A stretch of 64,000 nt of DNA from Ricordea florida. Taxonomy: Eukaryota; Cnidaria; Anthozoa; Corallimorpharia; Ricordeidae. The translations under genes and the position numbers were made by a program. The notes below the pieces were generated by a model that saw only the letters and a program-made list of their open reading frames with translations, was not told the origin of the DNA and did no database searches. This document shows positions 1 to 12,060 of this stretch, one piece after another (positions within the stretch are counted from its first letter, which is position 1; every line of letters begins with the position of its first letter). The DNA is taken from the NCBI GenBank assembly GCA_949710005.1, contig OX453272.1:26056391-26120390 (forward strand), read 5' to 3'.

Positions 1-61
1 TTTCACAATTTCTATCAATTAAAATCAAGTATTTTGGCTACAAAATAAGAGTGTTTTTTTG

Positions 62-105
62 TATAAGAACCTATTGTTCTTTGCCAGCCTAAATAGGTTC
101 TTATA
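62..105. repeat. 14-bp perfect inverted repeat
   Basis: TATAAGAACCTATT at 62-75 is the exact reverse complement of 92-105, with a 16-nt spacer. It may be the end of a small foldback or MITE. Related CCTATT-containing inverted repeats recur near 7.0-7.2 kb and 9.6 kb, but the family link is only suggestive. Confidence 0.6.
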
Positions 106-119
106 TATTTGGGTACCAA

Positions 120-1260
120 AATGCCCTATTTCAGCCTGATCAAAACCAAGATGAACATAGAAGGTTTATTATCTCCAAGACTCTATGTTTTGGATGCTTA
201 TCACCAGGTCACTTATCGAGGGACTGTTAAGACAAGATCAAGTGTAAAGAATGTCGCAAGTTGCATCCTACCTCACTTCATGGTGCAAAAACTAAGCGTA
301 ACTGATGTCCAGACAAGACAGATCAGTCAGCAGCCACTCCCACTAATCCCATGGGCAACTCAAAACAGAGAGTCAGCTAACATGACGAGTCGTGCACGAT
401 GGATTGGTCTAGAAGTGCCATTAGCTCCCTGATTTTACCAGAAGTGATTCACCACAAGGATAGCCTGGAAGTAGAAGTAAAGGTGTATGCCGTTCACGAT
501 AATGCAAGTGACACCACGTTTATGAAAACATCGACCCTTGAGTCCCTTGGTGTTGAAGGCCCTGATGTGATGCTTGGCCTTCACACTATGCACTCCAAGG
601 AAGACATTGCAGTGAAAAGGATCGAAGGTTTGGTGGTGAAGAGCTTAGACAGGAAGAGCGATATCAAATCACCTAAGATGTACTTGCGCCATTCCTTCCC
701 TTCTCAAAGAAGTCAAACCCGGACTCAAGAAACAGCCAGCAAGTGGCCACAACTCGCTAGAATAAAGGATAAGATTCCAGACCATCAGAAAGACCTCAAA
801 GTTGATTATTGATTGGATGCAATTGCCCCAGCGCGCTGAAGCTCAGAGAAGTTATTCTTGGTAGTGGAGACAATCCCTGTGGTGTCAAGACGCTCCTAGG
901 ATGGGGAATCATTGGACCCGTAGAGAAGAGTCGTCAGGTGGCAACAGATGATGCCACTGAGTTGTAGTGTCACAGGATCGCCACCAGGGAGATAGTAGGC
1001 AACTCAAAGTATAGCTGTGGTCACTTTGCCGCCAACGGTCGAGCAAAGAAAATTGTGGATCCACACTTTATCAACAAGATGTTTGAGTTTGATTTCTCTG
1101 AGTCCGAGGTTGTTGGTCAAGCATACTCACAAGAAGACTTGAAGTTTTCAGAGAAGACAAGAAAATACATAACGCACTTAGATGATGACCACAACGAATT
1201 CCCTTGCCCACCAGGGATGAGGTGATCAATAAACTTCCAAATAATCGTATGACGACTCAG
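120..1260 (+). pseudogene. BEL/Pao LTR retrotransposon polyprotein fragment (broken)
   Basis: Remnant of a BEL/Pao polyprotein. A zinc-knuckle stretch (about 186-295, CFGC...GH) is followed by a retropepsin-like domain at 440-700 with VYAVHDNASDTTF and LGL-TM motifs. Next comes the linker to reverse transcriptase at about 810-935, containing LIGCNCPSAL and LGWGIIG, and then the FPLP motif near 1200 that precedes the RT in this superfamily. The frame is broken by stops in the zinc knuckle and around 810 and 965. No RT catalytic motif, integrase or LTR is visible downstream. The domain order and the LIGxNCP/LGWGIIG signature identify BEL/Pao; this is a dead 5' pol fragment. Confidence 0.8.
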
Positions 1261-2318
1261 GCCATTAAAACTGAACTTTGGAGACAGCACCTATCAACAG
1301 CAATAGGTCGCATTCATGAAGAAGATAATTGAATGATCATGCAGAGAAAGTATCACCCAACAATGGCCTAACCCCAGCAGACTCCACCAAGTCTGTTTGG
1401 TAAATCCCACATCATGGGAAAAGCCCCTTGGGGACGTGGAATAAACGTATAGGTATCAAGCCTACCAAGAAGAGATTCAAAAACATCAAATTAATCTACT
1501 GTCAAATCTGGTGGCCCGCACCAAGTGATAAGAAAAGGCTTGGTTCGAGGTTTGCGGATTCCAATACAAAGATTCTCAAGCTGGTAATACACAAGTCAGA
1601 ATAAATTGAGTAATTTATACAGTTACAAATGTGTACATCATTGTTATAAATTGAGGAAGCAAGTCTCGTTTCCTTGATCACTAGTATATCAATAGGGTTG
1701 GCAGAAAGAAAAACTATAAGTTTGTCAATATGCTTTGGCAAGCTTGAAATGTTCAATGAGTTCTTTCTTGAAACGTTTTTGTGAAGATATGTTTTAAACT
1801 TGTTTTCTGGGGGTGGTCACTTTGACAATCAATCATCCCAGGTGGCCAGCATAGTGTGACTATAGCAACTTGTTCCCTCTAGTTTTAGAAAATGTATAGT
1901 TTGGGCGGGTTTGAGCCACTATGTTTTGAGTTAGGACACCCCAAACCATGGGTACTCATAACTCCCAAACTTCAAGTGTAATGCCTGCAAAATATACAAG
2001 AAGCAATTTCAGAGTTAAGGAGTTTTTTATAAAAAAAAATTATAAAATATAAACTAAATTTAAAAATTCCGCTAATTGTATGGCCCTCAAATATAATGCA
2101 ATCTCAGAGTTAAGGAGTTTTTTATACCATCTGCTTACAGCATGCTTATCCCATAAGTCACTTCCAGTGGGAGTTAAACGCAATCACATATGTAACATGG
2201 CAAATTATTTATGTATATTATTTAACATATAATATGTACACATAACATTCATTCCCTGAAGAAGTTTCCATTTCAGATGAAATGCATCGAAATAAAAACA
2301 GTTCTAATTTGCTTAGGA
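1261..2318. other. Non-coding stretch with a 29-bp direct repeat
   Basis: Apart from the LINE fossil at 1640-1760, no gene is seen. A 29-bp direct repeat with one mismatch lies at 2003-2031 and 2098-2126 (core CAGAGTTAAGGAG), separated by an A/T-rich spacer. Confidence 0.5.
1640..1760 (-). pseudogene. LINE endonuclease (EEP-type) fragment
   Basis: On the minus strand a roughly 40-residue stretch reads LNISSLPKHIDKL...DILVIKETRL. This matches the start of the apurinic-like endonuclease domain of CR1/L2-type LINEs, where N-SL and the E of the ETRL motif are conserved. The rest of the open frame to 1502 shows no recognisable continuation, so only this short piece is supported. Isolated LINE fossil. 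Confidence 0.6.
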
Positions 2319-2501
2319 CAGAAAAAGCAATTTGAAAATGTTATATTTATGGATGACAGTGGCATATGGCTACACAGGCACACAAATATGTACTTTCTTA
2401 AAGTTGACCAGCTGGCAAAGTTGATGCCAACAGCAAAATACCCATTCAAGGTTCACATATTGGCAGGGTTTACACTCAATGGAGCAACCCTTGCAAATTG
2501 A
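2319..2501 (+). pseudogene. Tc1/mariner-type transposase fragment
   Basis: About 60 residues resemble the DDE_3 catalytic region of Tc1-like transposases. The NVIFMDDSGIWLHRH block holds the second catalytic Asp (FMDD, normally FTDE), and KYPFKVHILAGFTLNGAT corresponds to the usual KHPxKVHVWAGIxxxGAT block. The first Asp domain, the terminal DDE residue and terminal inverted repeats are not found. Downstream coding decays into low-complexity sequence. Confidence 0.7.
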
Positions 2502-3067
2502 GTTTCCAACTTTCTGTAAAGAATGTGACAGCTTTCTTCCAGAATCTAATTCCAGCTATTTTCCAGAAGATAATTTTCCAGTTTTTTCAATTTTTGAATT
2601 CTTTGAAAAGAATGAAATAACTGGAAAAAGATGCTGCTGCTGCTGCTTTGTGATACCAGAATTTGACAGCTTATTCCAGGTTTCATTTTCTTCCGAAAAC
2701 TGGACAAAACTGAATAAAGCTGACAGGTATTTAGTTAAGAGTCTTCTTGATTGAAATTGAAATGTAAAATGCCTTGGAAATTCCACCTTTTTCCAGTTTC
2801 AATACTTTAATGAAAACTGCAAGTTGAGAGACTAAGTCGATATAGTCGACAAACATGCTACACTACTTTAACTGGTCTCATTTAGTTAAGGAAGAAATAC
2901 CAAATTGATGTCCATAATATACCCTTTGGAAGTACTCCACAAAGAGGACAAATGCTTTCCTTTTGATTCAGATTGAATTGGCAAAGCTCCATTTATCGGC
3001 CCAAGGAAAAAAGTAATGGTAACAAAGATGCAGAACGCTTGCTCCACTTGCTGACTATCATTACAGC

Positions 3068-3104
3068 AGTCTGTATTCAACATCTTAGATGTTGAATACA
3101 GACT
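3068..3104. repeat. 17-bp perfect hairpin
   Basis: AGTCTGTATTCAACATC at 3068-3084 is exactly complementary to 3088-3104 with a 3-nt TTA loop. It is a compact perfect hairpin, perhaps the centre of a MITE. Confidence 0.7.
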
Positions 3105-3610
3105 CTTCAACATTCAAGGACTGATCAAAAGCGCCACTGACATCGATGGGGCAGCATATTCAAGAAGTGAGCTATTCATCTGCTCTCCGAACTGTTACAA
3201 GCAACTACTTCGTTTTGAAAGACATTCTACGAAAAAAAGCAAGTGCTGCAAGTGAAGACAATTGCAAGTCAACCAACTGTAAATGTCACCTTTGTTGGTG
3301 AGCGAAATGGTTCCACCACCACCAGTCCCCACTGCTGCGCGAAAAGTCAGTACCTCACTACTTGACATTTCTTCCGACAAAAGTTTTGGCGATGAGATGG
3401 AAAAAGCGGAGGGATATCGGCTTGTATCCATGGAGAGTCTATGAAAGTTTGTGAATAGAATTCACTCGCACGCACCATGTGCTTCAAGTTAGTTCACCTT
3501 ATCAACTTGCATCCCTACTTTGTGCCCTAGTAAACGATTGTTCTAATGTCAATTAGCAACTGTTAATTCGTTCTAGAAAATGAAGTAATAGATCAAAAAC
3601 GAGTGTGCGA

Positions 3611-3700
3611 GTTTTTCATCAGGGGTTCCAAACACCGAGAAACAGATGAAAGCACGACGCTTTTATTGTTTCGAGGTGTTTGGAACCCCTGATGAAAAAC
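3611..3700. mobile_element. Foldback MITE with 26-bp perfect arms
   Basis: The arm at 3611-3636 (starting GTTTTTCATCAGGGGTTCC) is the perfect reverse complement of 3675-3700, around a 38-nt loop. Perfect arms suggest recent insertion or gene conversion. No clear target duplication was identified. Confidence 0.7.
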
Positions 3701-3891
3701 AAAGCACGAGTTTTTGAGCTGGCTTCTCAAAGTAGCATGAGAATTTTTTTCGAAGAATAGGTAATTAGTAGGCGTGCTCAATAGGCTATTGTCTGTTTTT
3801 TATTCATATGGTAAATGAAATTAATCTTTTATATGCGGCCACGTGGCCAAGTTTTAAAGGTTGAATTTTTAATAAATTAACATTATGCCGC

Positions 3892-4883
3892 GTGATGGAG
3901 ATCGAGTGGAGATCAGAACATTTTCGAGTTCCAAAAACCTCTTCTCAAGAAAATGCTTTGGTGAATGATGCTGTTCCAGTTTCAACTAAGTATAAAAACA
4001 AGTGGGCTGTGAACATTTTTGCCGAATGGCAGAGGTTGAGAGAGGTTAAAGTTCAATGTTACCGCTGTGAGTGTAGATATTGCTGGAATGGACGCTCTGT
4101 CGCTGAACTATTGGTTGTCAAAATTTGTGATGGAGGTAGCTAAAAAGTCCGGTGAAAGATACCCTCCGAAGTCTGTTTATGGTATCATTTGTGCCCTCAA
4201 GCGTTATTTGGAGGAGAAAAATGGATCAGAAGCTTTGAATCCTCTGGACGCTAGTGACAAAAGGTACTTGACAACTTTTAGATCGAATTGGTTAGTAATT
4301 TAAAATGCACTGTTTCAGGACTTTAATTTTGTGTGTTATATTTTGAAGGTTTGTCCTTTTCCGACGTTGCTTAGATGCCGAGACGAAGAATGGCGTTCGA
4401 GAAGGGCTTCACATTAAGTGTAAGAAAGAGGAAAAGGAGTTTGTGAGCGAGCAAGAAGAAGCAGTATTCTGGCAAAAGAAATTGCTGGGAACTACATCAG
4501 CTAAGTCGTTATTGAACACGATCTATTTCTAGAACGGAAAAGTTTTTGGGTTGCGGGGGGGAGATCACAGAAATATTGTTGTAAACAACTTTGAAATTGG
4601 TCCAAATTTTATTAAGTTTGAAGAAAATGCCTCTAAAACTTATCATGGAGGTCTTTGTGATCTAAAGTATGTGCCGCCAGTGGTAGAGCACGTTTGTCAT
4701 TCTAAAGAAAAGCCTACAGAAGAAAATGTGTCTAAAGTTTCAAAGATCCTAGGTCCAAGTGTTGTTAGTACAACTACATGTTTTACCACAGAGAAACAGG
4801 ATCAGTCTTTAACAGATGTTGTTTTCCAGAAAGGAAAATTCAAAAACTGTACAATTAATGTAACGATGTCTAAGAAGGAATAA
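3892..4883 (+). pseudogene. Crypton-type tyrosine-recombinase-like (DUF3504) gene remnant
   Basis: Two successive frames together resemble the DUF3504 domain found in Crypton elements and the ZMYM2/QRICH1/KIAA1958 families. The N-terminal part at 3980-4280 holds TKYKNKWAVNIFAEW, LNYWLSKFV and KSVYGIICALKRYL. The C-terminal part at 4380-4710 holds EKKLLGTTSAKSLLNT-like sequence, then FGLRGGDHRN, which carries the catalytic Arg position of the recombinase fold, then KTYHGGL and KYVPPVVEH. Frame changes near 4070 and a stop just before 4540 break it. A catalytic Tyr was not identified. It may be an element remnant or a retired host paralogue. Confidence 0.65.
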
Positions 4884-5152
4884 TATGTTGCTGTATTGTT
4901 GTTGTAAGCAATGATTTAAGCGGGAAAAATGCTGTATTTAGAATTATAATTAAGACTGATTAAAATTCAAGTTTCTTGATCAGTGTCTTGATCAGTTTTT
5001 GAACTAATCTACCGTGTGTTGATCGGTATGTTCATTGGGTATCAACATACATGCACCTGACCCAATTGATGCGAGCTGATTGGGTCATCAGCTCATGAAT
5101 AATTAATGAGTTTGAGAATTGTTTTTCTCAACTTCTGTATTTTATTTTACAG

Positions 5153-6855
5153 GTGAAGTCGAGTTGTTAGAAAGTACCATCAACAGGATGGGGTGTAGTA
5201 GTTCAACCTATGCCAAGTGTGACTGTGGTTTATCTGAATTCCTTGCCACTGGTGACCATCCCTCTGATGACAAAAAAGCTAGGACAATTCAAGGTAAAGA
5301 TGTTAATAGAAGAGTTGTATATGGAGCATTTGAAATGGGAGTTAGCAAAGAAGGAATTGCCAAGCTTTGTGAGCTGCTCAACATGCCATTCAGCATTTCA
5401 CTTTCCACTTGGAACGACCACGAAGAAGCCCTCCTCCAAGCTCATGATGACATAGCCCAAAAGCAGTTAGCAGAAAACAGAGCTGAAGCAACAGAAATTG
5501 GTTTGTGTGAAGAGGATAACACAGATGTTGCTGGGGACAATGTGGTCATTATTCCTGTAAGCTTTGATGGTACCTGGTCAAGACGAGGTTACACTGCCAA
5601 CCACTGTGTTGGTTTCGTTATTTCAGCTGCAACAGGTAAAATTCTTGACTTCGAGGTAATTTCCAAAAGTTGTTCTGCCTGCTCCAAAAAGAAAGCAACA
5701 TTAAGTGAAGAACTGCATGAAGAATGGATGAAAACTTACCAATGTGAAGGCTCCTATCAAGGGTCTAGCTCAAGCATGGAAATGGAATGTGCTAAACGGT
5801 TGTGGGGACGTAGCAGAAGCTGTTCCATTAGGTATAAATGGATGATTTCTGATGGTGACTCAAAATTTGGAATGTTTATGGTCCTTGTGATATTTGTTAT
5901 CATTACAAGAACCTGCAGGCAAGTGACCAAGAGTATATTGGAAGGCATCAGATGATTATAAGACATGGGAGCAAAAACACATAGAAGAAAGTGCTGATTG
6001 TGACTGAGTCATAAAACTTGACTGCATTGGACATGTGCAGAAGCGGCTTGGGAAGGCTTTGTATGAGTTTCAGAACTCCAAAGTGAAAATGAATGATGGA
6101 AAGAGGAAGAAGGGTGGTAGTGGTAGGCTTACAAAGACAGCGATAGAGAAACTGAAGAAGAATTATGGAAAGGCCATTTGTAATAATGTCAAAAGAGAAA
6201 TTTCAAGTGCTGAGGAGAGGGACAATGCTGTTCATGAAATGAAAACTGCCATAAAAGCTGGTCTTTTCCATTACCTTAAGTTGCCGAATAAAGAAAGACA
6301 TCAATTCTGCCCACGCAATTCATGGTGCAAATACAAAAAAGGTCTTTGTTGCCCAGACAAACCGCATCACCTTGACCAGGTTTTCAAAGAACCACTGGAG
6401 AAAATTTATGACAGACTCAGTGACTCAGCCCAGCTGGCCAGATATTTGCCTGGATACACCCAGAATTCAAATGAGTCTGTGAATGCAGTGGTCTGGAACA
6501 AATGTCTCAAACACAAGTGGCATGGGAGGAAAAGAGTGCGTATGGCCGCATTGTCAGCTGCCATCCATGTCAGTGGAGGTGCCTCAAAGAAGCATGCTAT
6601 TATGGAAAGTATTGGGTTATCAGTTGGAAGACACAGAGAAAGAGGCAAAGAGAAGGGATGTCTCTAGAATAAAACAAGCAGAAAAGAGAGCGCAGGATCA
6701 GCACAAGAAATACTGAAACATTCGCAGGCAAGCAAGACAAAGGGATGAATATCTCAGAATTAGTCGGGAGGGTGTGACCTATGAATCTGGTGGATTCAAT
6801 GAAATTGAACCATGCAGTAGATCAAATAAGAGGAAGACAAGAAAGTATCTCTAGG
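5153..6855 (+). pseudogene. Mutator-like transposase, copy 1
   Basis: MULE-type transposase. A likely exon begins after the polypyrimidine/AG at 5152. Visible blocks are a CDCG motif, VVYGAFEMG, VSFDGTWSRRGYTANHCVGFV (first catalytic Asp), a CSACSKKK zinc pair, GSSSSMEMECAKRLWGRS, and DGDSK (second Asp). A frame 6035-6667 then gives HVQKRLGKALYEF, a cysteine/WCKYKKG block, and TQNSNESVNAVVWNKC with the expected catalytic Glu. A small deletion after DGDSK (about 5868) shifts the frame, and an in-frame stop lies near 6004. It therefore retains all three acidic positions but is inactive as it stands. It forms a tandem pair with the copy at 8077. Confidence 0.8.
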
Positions 6856-6869
6856 ATCTGCTAATGGAA

Positions 6870-8076
6870 TGGTTGCAATGACATAACAAGTGCATTTTTT
6901 TATTTACTAACTTTAAATCAGTTTCCGAAACATAGGTAACTTTCAAGTCTTTATTCTGAGAATATTGAATTTCAGTTTTCACCAGAGCACCATATTTGGC
7001 ACAGACTCTTTAGAATATAAACTACAAACCTATTGAGTAAAATTAGAAACAGTTATAATCAACCAGAGTTAGGGAGTGAAAAGATTTTGAAAATGTTAAT
7101 TGTTGCCATGGGAACACAAGTGGTCAAAACCTGGTTTCGCCCAATAGGTTTGCAGTCCATGTTGTGCTGACTAATTACACCAAGAAGTAACTAGTTCACT
7201 CAAAAGACAAGTACAGAAAATTGGGGGCAGATAAAGTGATTAAAAAATAATATTCTCATCCTGAAGGTTAATTATTAACTAGTATTAACCAAATATGTTC
7301 AGCAAGACATGTTGGCTGGAAGCTGGTGGTGTGGACTTGCTTCATGCCAAATTTGAGCCATTTATTGTGAATAGTTAATTTTTGGTGATTTTTCTTGTGT
7401 TAACCCAAAATTGTACTTAAATCCAACCAGATAGCCCCCTTAAAGTTACATCCATAAAGCTGTCAATCAACTATCCAAGTAAAACGGTGCCACCACAGGC
7501 ACCGTTTTAAAATGCAAAGTGTTGACGAAACAAGTTGTGGAAAAAGGTGTTAAAAATCGTATCAAGCCAATTAAATGGCATTTGTTACAAGGGATTTACC
7601 AAATCCAGTCAGAAGATTAACAAATACATCAGTCTTTTTCTAGAAACTGTGCAATGACCCACTTTTATGAAACTTTGACAAAAGCTCATCAGCAAAACAT
7701 ATTTTTTGGTGCTTCCGTGTGGGCAAAATTTTATGCACTTTCTTTGGTTGCTCTTTGATTTTGACTGAATGGCCACATCTACTTCAGAGTGGCTCATTGC
7801 ATAGCTGTAGGTATAGTTTCCCTCCATGGAAAGTCTTAAATTTGTGTCATTTTTACCTTTTGAGAAATCAAGTTCATTGTGAACCTTGTTTTGAAGAGTC
7901 TGAAAATAGGGGTGGTTCATTTTATGGGTGGGGCTCCTTTGGAATTTACGGGGGACCTCTGGTTGAAATTTAGAAAATTTGGAAAAATTTTGATTATTTT
8001 TTTTTTTAGCATAATACCTACTTAAATCTATCTAGATTTAGAATGTATCATTTGTTTTTACATAAATTCTCTTGCA
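6870..8076. other. Spacer between the two Mutator-like copies, with an inverted repeat
   Basis: No gene is seen. CTACAAACCTATTGAG near 7021-7036 faces CCCAATAGGTTTGCAGTCC near 7141-7159 as an imperfect inverted repeat. The sequence around 7250-7440 resembles 9760-9940 (shared ACTTGCTTCATGCCAAATTT and CCCCCTTAA segments), so the 3' flanks of both Mutator copies are part of the duplication. Confidence 0.55.
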
Positions 8077-9350
8077 GAATTGGAAAAGAAGGTATTTCCA
8101 AACTGTGTGAAATGATCAACATGCCATTCAGCATGTCATTTTCAACCTGGTATGATCATGAAGAGGTACTAAGCAAGGCTCACGAGCAGAGAGTACAAGA
8201 ACAGTTCACAATAAACAAAGCTGAGGCAAGAAAGCTGGCAATGGAAGAAGAAGGCATTGATGATGCTGATGACCAGACAGTAATTAGTATTCCAGTAAGT
8301 TTTGATGGTTCGTGGTCAAAACGAGGTTACACTGCCAATCATTGTGTTGGGTTTGTTATTTTGGCTGCAACTGGCAAAGTACTTGACCTGGAAGTTATTT
8401 CTAAAACCTGTGGCTTGTGTGCACAAAAGAAAGCAAGTTTGACTGAAGAGCAATTTGAAGAATGGTTCCATACCCATCAGTGTGAAGGCTCTTACAAAGG
8501 ATCCAGCCCAAGTATGGAGATGGAATGCGCAAAAAGGTTGTGGGGAAGAAGTGAGCATGATTTCGTCAGATACACATGGATGATTTCTGATAGAGACTCA
8601 AAGGCCTATAATGCAGTTTGGAGCATTTATGGTGCCTGTGACACTTGCCACCATTACGAAAACCTCCAAAATACTGACCAAGAATATGTCACCTGGAAAA
8701 GATCAGAGGACTTCAAGAAGTGGGAAGAGGATTGTGACAGGGTTATGAAACTTGACTGTATTGGTCATGTTCAAAAGAGGCTTGGAAAAGCTCTGTATGA
8801 GTTTCAAAAATCCTCCGTCAAGTTAGATGATGGAAAACCAATGAAGGGAAGAGATGGAAGAGTGACAAAGGATGCGATAGAAAAACTGAAAACATATTAT
8901 GGCAAGGCAATTCGCAACAATGTAAAGAAAGACATTACAACTACTGAAGAGAGGGACCAAGCTGTGCAAGTTATGAAAACCGAGATTCTTGCTGGATTGT
9001 TCCACTCCCTGAAGCTGCCAGATAAAGAAAGACACCAGTATTGTCCATCAAATTCATGGTGTAAATACAAGAAAAGGCTACCTTGCCCAGATACATTTCA
9101 GTGGTGGTGCTTCTGCAAAGCATGCTGTCATGGACAAGGTTGGGCTAGCTGTGGGCGAGAGTGCCAAGAAAGAAGCAAGGAGAAGGGATTCAGAGAGAGT
9201 TAAGCAGGCAGAGAAGAGACACAAGAATACAGAGTTGCTCAAAGACAAGCCAAACAACGCGATGAAGACCTAAGGATCCGTGGCGAGGGTGTTACTTATG
9301 GAGCTGGGGCTTTCAGCAAAATAGAACCTTGCAATGAACCCAAAAGAAAG
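8077..9350 (+). pseudogene. Mutator-like transposase, copy 2 (internal deletion)
   Basis: Paralogue of the copy at 5153. Coding sequence starts after a TTGCAG acceptor at 8076 with GIGKEGISKLCEMINMPF-like sequence. It has VSFDGSW (first Asp), GSSPSMEMECAKRLWGRS, then DRDSKAYNAVWSIYGACDTCHHY (second Asp, DGD changed to DRD), HVQKRLGKALYEF and WCKYKK. After CPD near 9090 it jumps to the sequence matching the far 3' end of copy 1. This removes about 200 bp, including the NESxN block that supplies the catalytic Glu, and shifts the frame. The 5' exon with the CDCG motif is absent. It is therefore catalytically dead, although the part before the deletion stays open for over 300 codons. Confidence 0.8.
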
Positions 9351-9571
9351 AAAAAGGCAAAATAGACCAAGGAAAGACTTTGCACATATCCACTTGAACA
9401 TATTTTTGCCAACATATTGTGTTTTGTGTGGACAACTAACTCGGAAGTCATGTTTCCAAGCTTTGCTTACTTTAAATTGCATTTTTCGTGCATTTTTGGC
9501 TGCCCCCTTAAATTTTTCCAGTTGTATTTGTGCAAACATCACCAAATTTGGCAAATATTTTTGACATGACA

Positions 9572-9652
9572 TACTATAAACCTATTGAGCCAAATACCAT
9601 TTCACTAAAAATAACTGGAGTCGAAGCCCGATTTCGCTCAATAGGTTTGTAG
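9572..9652. repeat. Inverted repeat downstream of Mutator copy 2
   Basis: ACTATAAACCTATTGAGC faces GCTCAATAGGTTTGTAGT, leaving about 45 nt between. This is the same motif as the pair at 7021/7159 behind copy 1, so each Mutator-like gene is followed by a related small hairpin. Confidence 0.6.
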
Positions 9653-9659
9653 TGCTTCT

Positions 9660-11879
9660 TAATTAGATCCGTGAGGCTTAAAACCAGCTCAATTAGATGT
9701 ATTTTGTGCTTTTAATTTGAGGGGCAGAAGATAGCTTGAAAAATGATAGAGTCTTTGTTATTGTTAATAATTAACTAAGAATAAACAAATGTGGTCAAGT
9801 TCACTCATTGGTTGGTACATAGGGTCATACACTTGCTTCATGCCAAATTTCAGCAAATTTCCATCAATGGTTTTGATGCTATGACTATTTTAGTAATGAC
9901 CTATTTTATTGATGGTTTTCAACCAGAGGGCCCCCTTAAGGAGTTCATGTCAAATTTGGAAATTAGGTATGTTAAAGAATATTACATTTTATGTTCAAAC
10001 AACATTTTTCTGCACTGTTTACATATGTTTGCAAGACATGTTTAAAAAACACATTTTTTAGACTATTGAGCCACCTCAAAGTAGGTTTCACAAGTTTACC
10101 ATCAACAATCTTCAACCAGGTGAAGCTGTGATCATTATCGACTACAAAATTTAGTTGGAGCTGGGTCTACATTGTCAGGAAATATAAAGAGACTGGTATG
10201 GTAGGAGAGACATATTGCTGCATGGCCTTCTTGTCATGGCCCAAGTCAAAGAGACAACCCAAGTCTGCTAAGTTCTTGAACTATGGTATGAGGACACGAA
10301 GCAAGACTCATGGTTTAGTCAAAGTGCCATGGATGACGGGTTCTCATGGCTACAAAAGCAGTTCCCAATCTTCAGGTTGAACTTGCTTTTAGTTAGGCTT
10401 TTCTAAAAAATTCTAAAATGCTTCATAATCCTCCACATGTTAAGCTGACAAGTACAATAATTATTATTACTATAATACTTATTATCCCAGTGTGACAGGA
10501 ACATTTAATCCTACAGCTGTACCTACCAAAAATATTTTATTAAGAACTAAAACTTGGTAGCCTACTCTTCTTGAGCCACGGCATACAGTTTGAAATTTGC
10601 AGAAAAGATTCACATCAGTCAGACCCCTAACTGACATGTATATAAAGTTTTCATTTTTCTGGTTAGCTTGGTTTTACATTTACTAATATGATGACAGCAC
10701 ATCTATGAAATCTCAGTGAGACTGTGGATTTTCTCACCAGTTTATTTTTATTTTATAATCTAAATATGGTTTTAGCAAGTTTAAACTAATGGTACTTTAC
10801 TGTTATATTTTTAGAACCTTGCCATTGACCACTCTTTCCATTCTTCATTCTTTTTTTACATCTGTTAATCCGTTTTAATTAACACTTGTTGGACAAGTTG
10901 GGTGATATTTGACCCCATTCAGGAATGCAACACTTTACTCTCCCTTGCACAGGTAATTTTTGCGTACATGAAACTGCAATGAAGAGAACTGTACAACAGT
11001 TATTCAAGTAAATAAACACCAAATCGGCCATTTTTCTTTGGTTCTACACAAAACAAATTTCCATTTTAGTTCAGTTTCGTGGCTTACGTCTTTGTTTATA
11101 TCTGTGAAAAGTCATGGCCTAAAGTTATTTCAATACCATTCAAGTTTTAGAGATGATTTTGAGAGATGGAAGTGACCTTGAGGACAAAAAGTGACCTTGA
11201 GGGCAAAGGAAGGGTGGAGGAAGATTTTAACAATGCAAAGAGCAAAAGTGATCATGGAAGTTTCACCTTCCTTTCAGAAGACAGAAGTTTTTATGAAGAA
11301 ACAGTTCATCCTTTGCTGCCATGTAACACGTCTTCGTTACTAGAAAAGGAGGTAAATGGTAAGAATTTGGAGTTCAAACATGCTTTCATTTTCTTGACAA
11401 AGTTTGAAATTCATTCTTTGAACATTTAAGCAAAGATCAAATGATCAGTTTGATTCAAGGCCAATAATTTTGTCTCAGGAATTGTTATCATGTATATATT
11501 TTTATGTTTCATTACCACAAGACAACCACATGTTTTGGTTTCTTTTCAGAATGATTCAAGGCCTCAAATGTTTACCTGCAGTTTGTTAGTGAAAGTGACA
11601 AAAACAGTTGTGCATCTTTAGCCAGGTTCTTCAGTTTCAAGATGAAAAGTACTAGCTAGAACAGCAGCAGCACAAGGTTGGCCAGCTGCAGCTCCAGCTG
11701 GAGCAGCAGCAGCAGGTCTGGGTAATAACTTTGTCTGGAAACACTTTGATCATGGCATTGAAGAAAACCCAAATGGAGAAAAACGTTTTCTTGGAGTTCC
11801 CTGCAGCAATCAGTTGATGTTGATCAGTATGACTCACTTTATGAAGCCAATATGACAACAAGGTATGACAGCAGTACAC
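9660..11879. other. Long non-coding stretch
   Basis: No gene was recognised. Short open frames at 10198-10380 (SWPKSKRQPKSAKF) and 11166-11429 have no identifiable domain. A CAG/CTG-rich palindromic patch with CAGCTGCAGCTCCAGCTG lies near 11660-11720. Confidence 0.45.
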
Positions 11880-12060
11880 TGGAAAGAAGAGAGATGTTTT
11901 TGAACTATCCAACATCCATGCCAATGCTGTTGGTGACATGGCCAATAAACCAAAGCTTATCTATGATTATAATAAATATATGCGTGGAGTGGACCACAAT
12001 GATCAACTACAATTGGGTGGAAAACTATGAAGTGATTGGTTGATGGGAAAGCATTTTGGG
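11880..12060 (+). pseudogene. piggyBac-type transposase fragment
   Basis: About 55 codons in one frame contain KKRDVFELSNIHANAVG followed by LIYDYNKYMRGVDHNDQL. The DYNKYMxGVDxxDQ block is the hallmark of PGBD/piggyBac DDE_Tnp_1_7 transposases and holds the last catalytic Asp region. The frame ends at a stop shortly after. No other piggyBac domain is visible around it. A TTAA-flanked MITE 700 bp downstream could be a related non-autonomous element. Confidence 0.75.

Larger units (their letters stand above)
2502..3891. other. Non-coding stretch, mostly repeats
   Basis: No supportable gene. It contains the inverted repeats listed at 3068-3104 and 3611-3700. Open frames here (for example 2556-2786) have no recognisable domain and are low complexity. 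Confidence 0.5.

Noticed and set aside
2556..2786. Overlapping frames on both strands with poly-Cys/poly-Gln
   Set aside because: Caused by a GCTGCTGCT run and low-complexity sequence; no domain on either strand.
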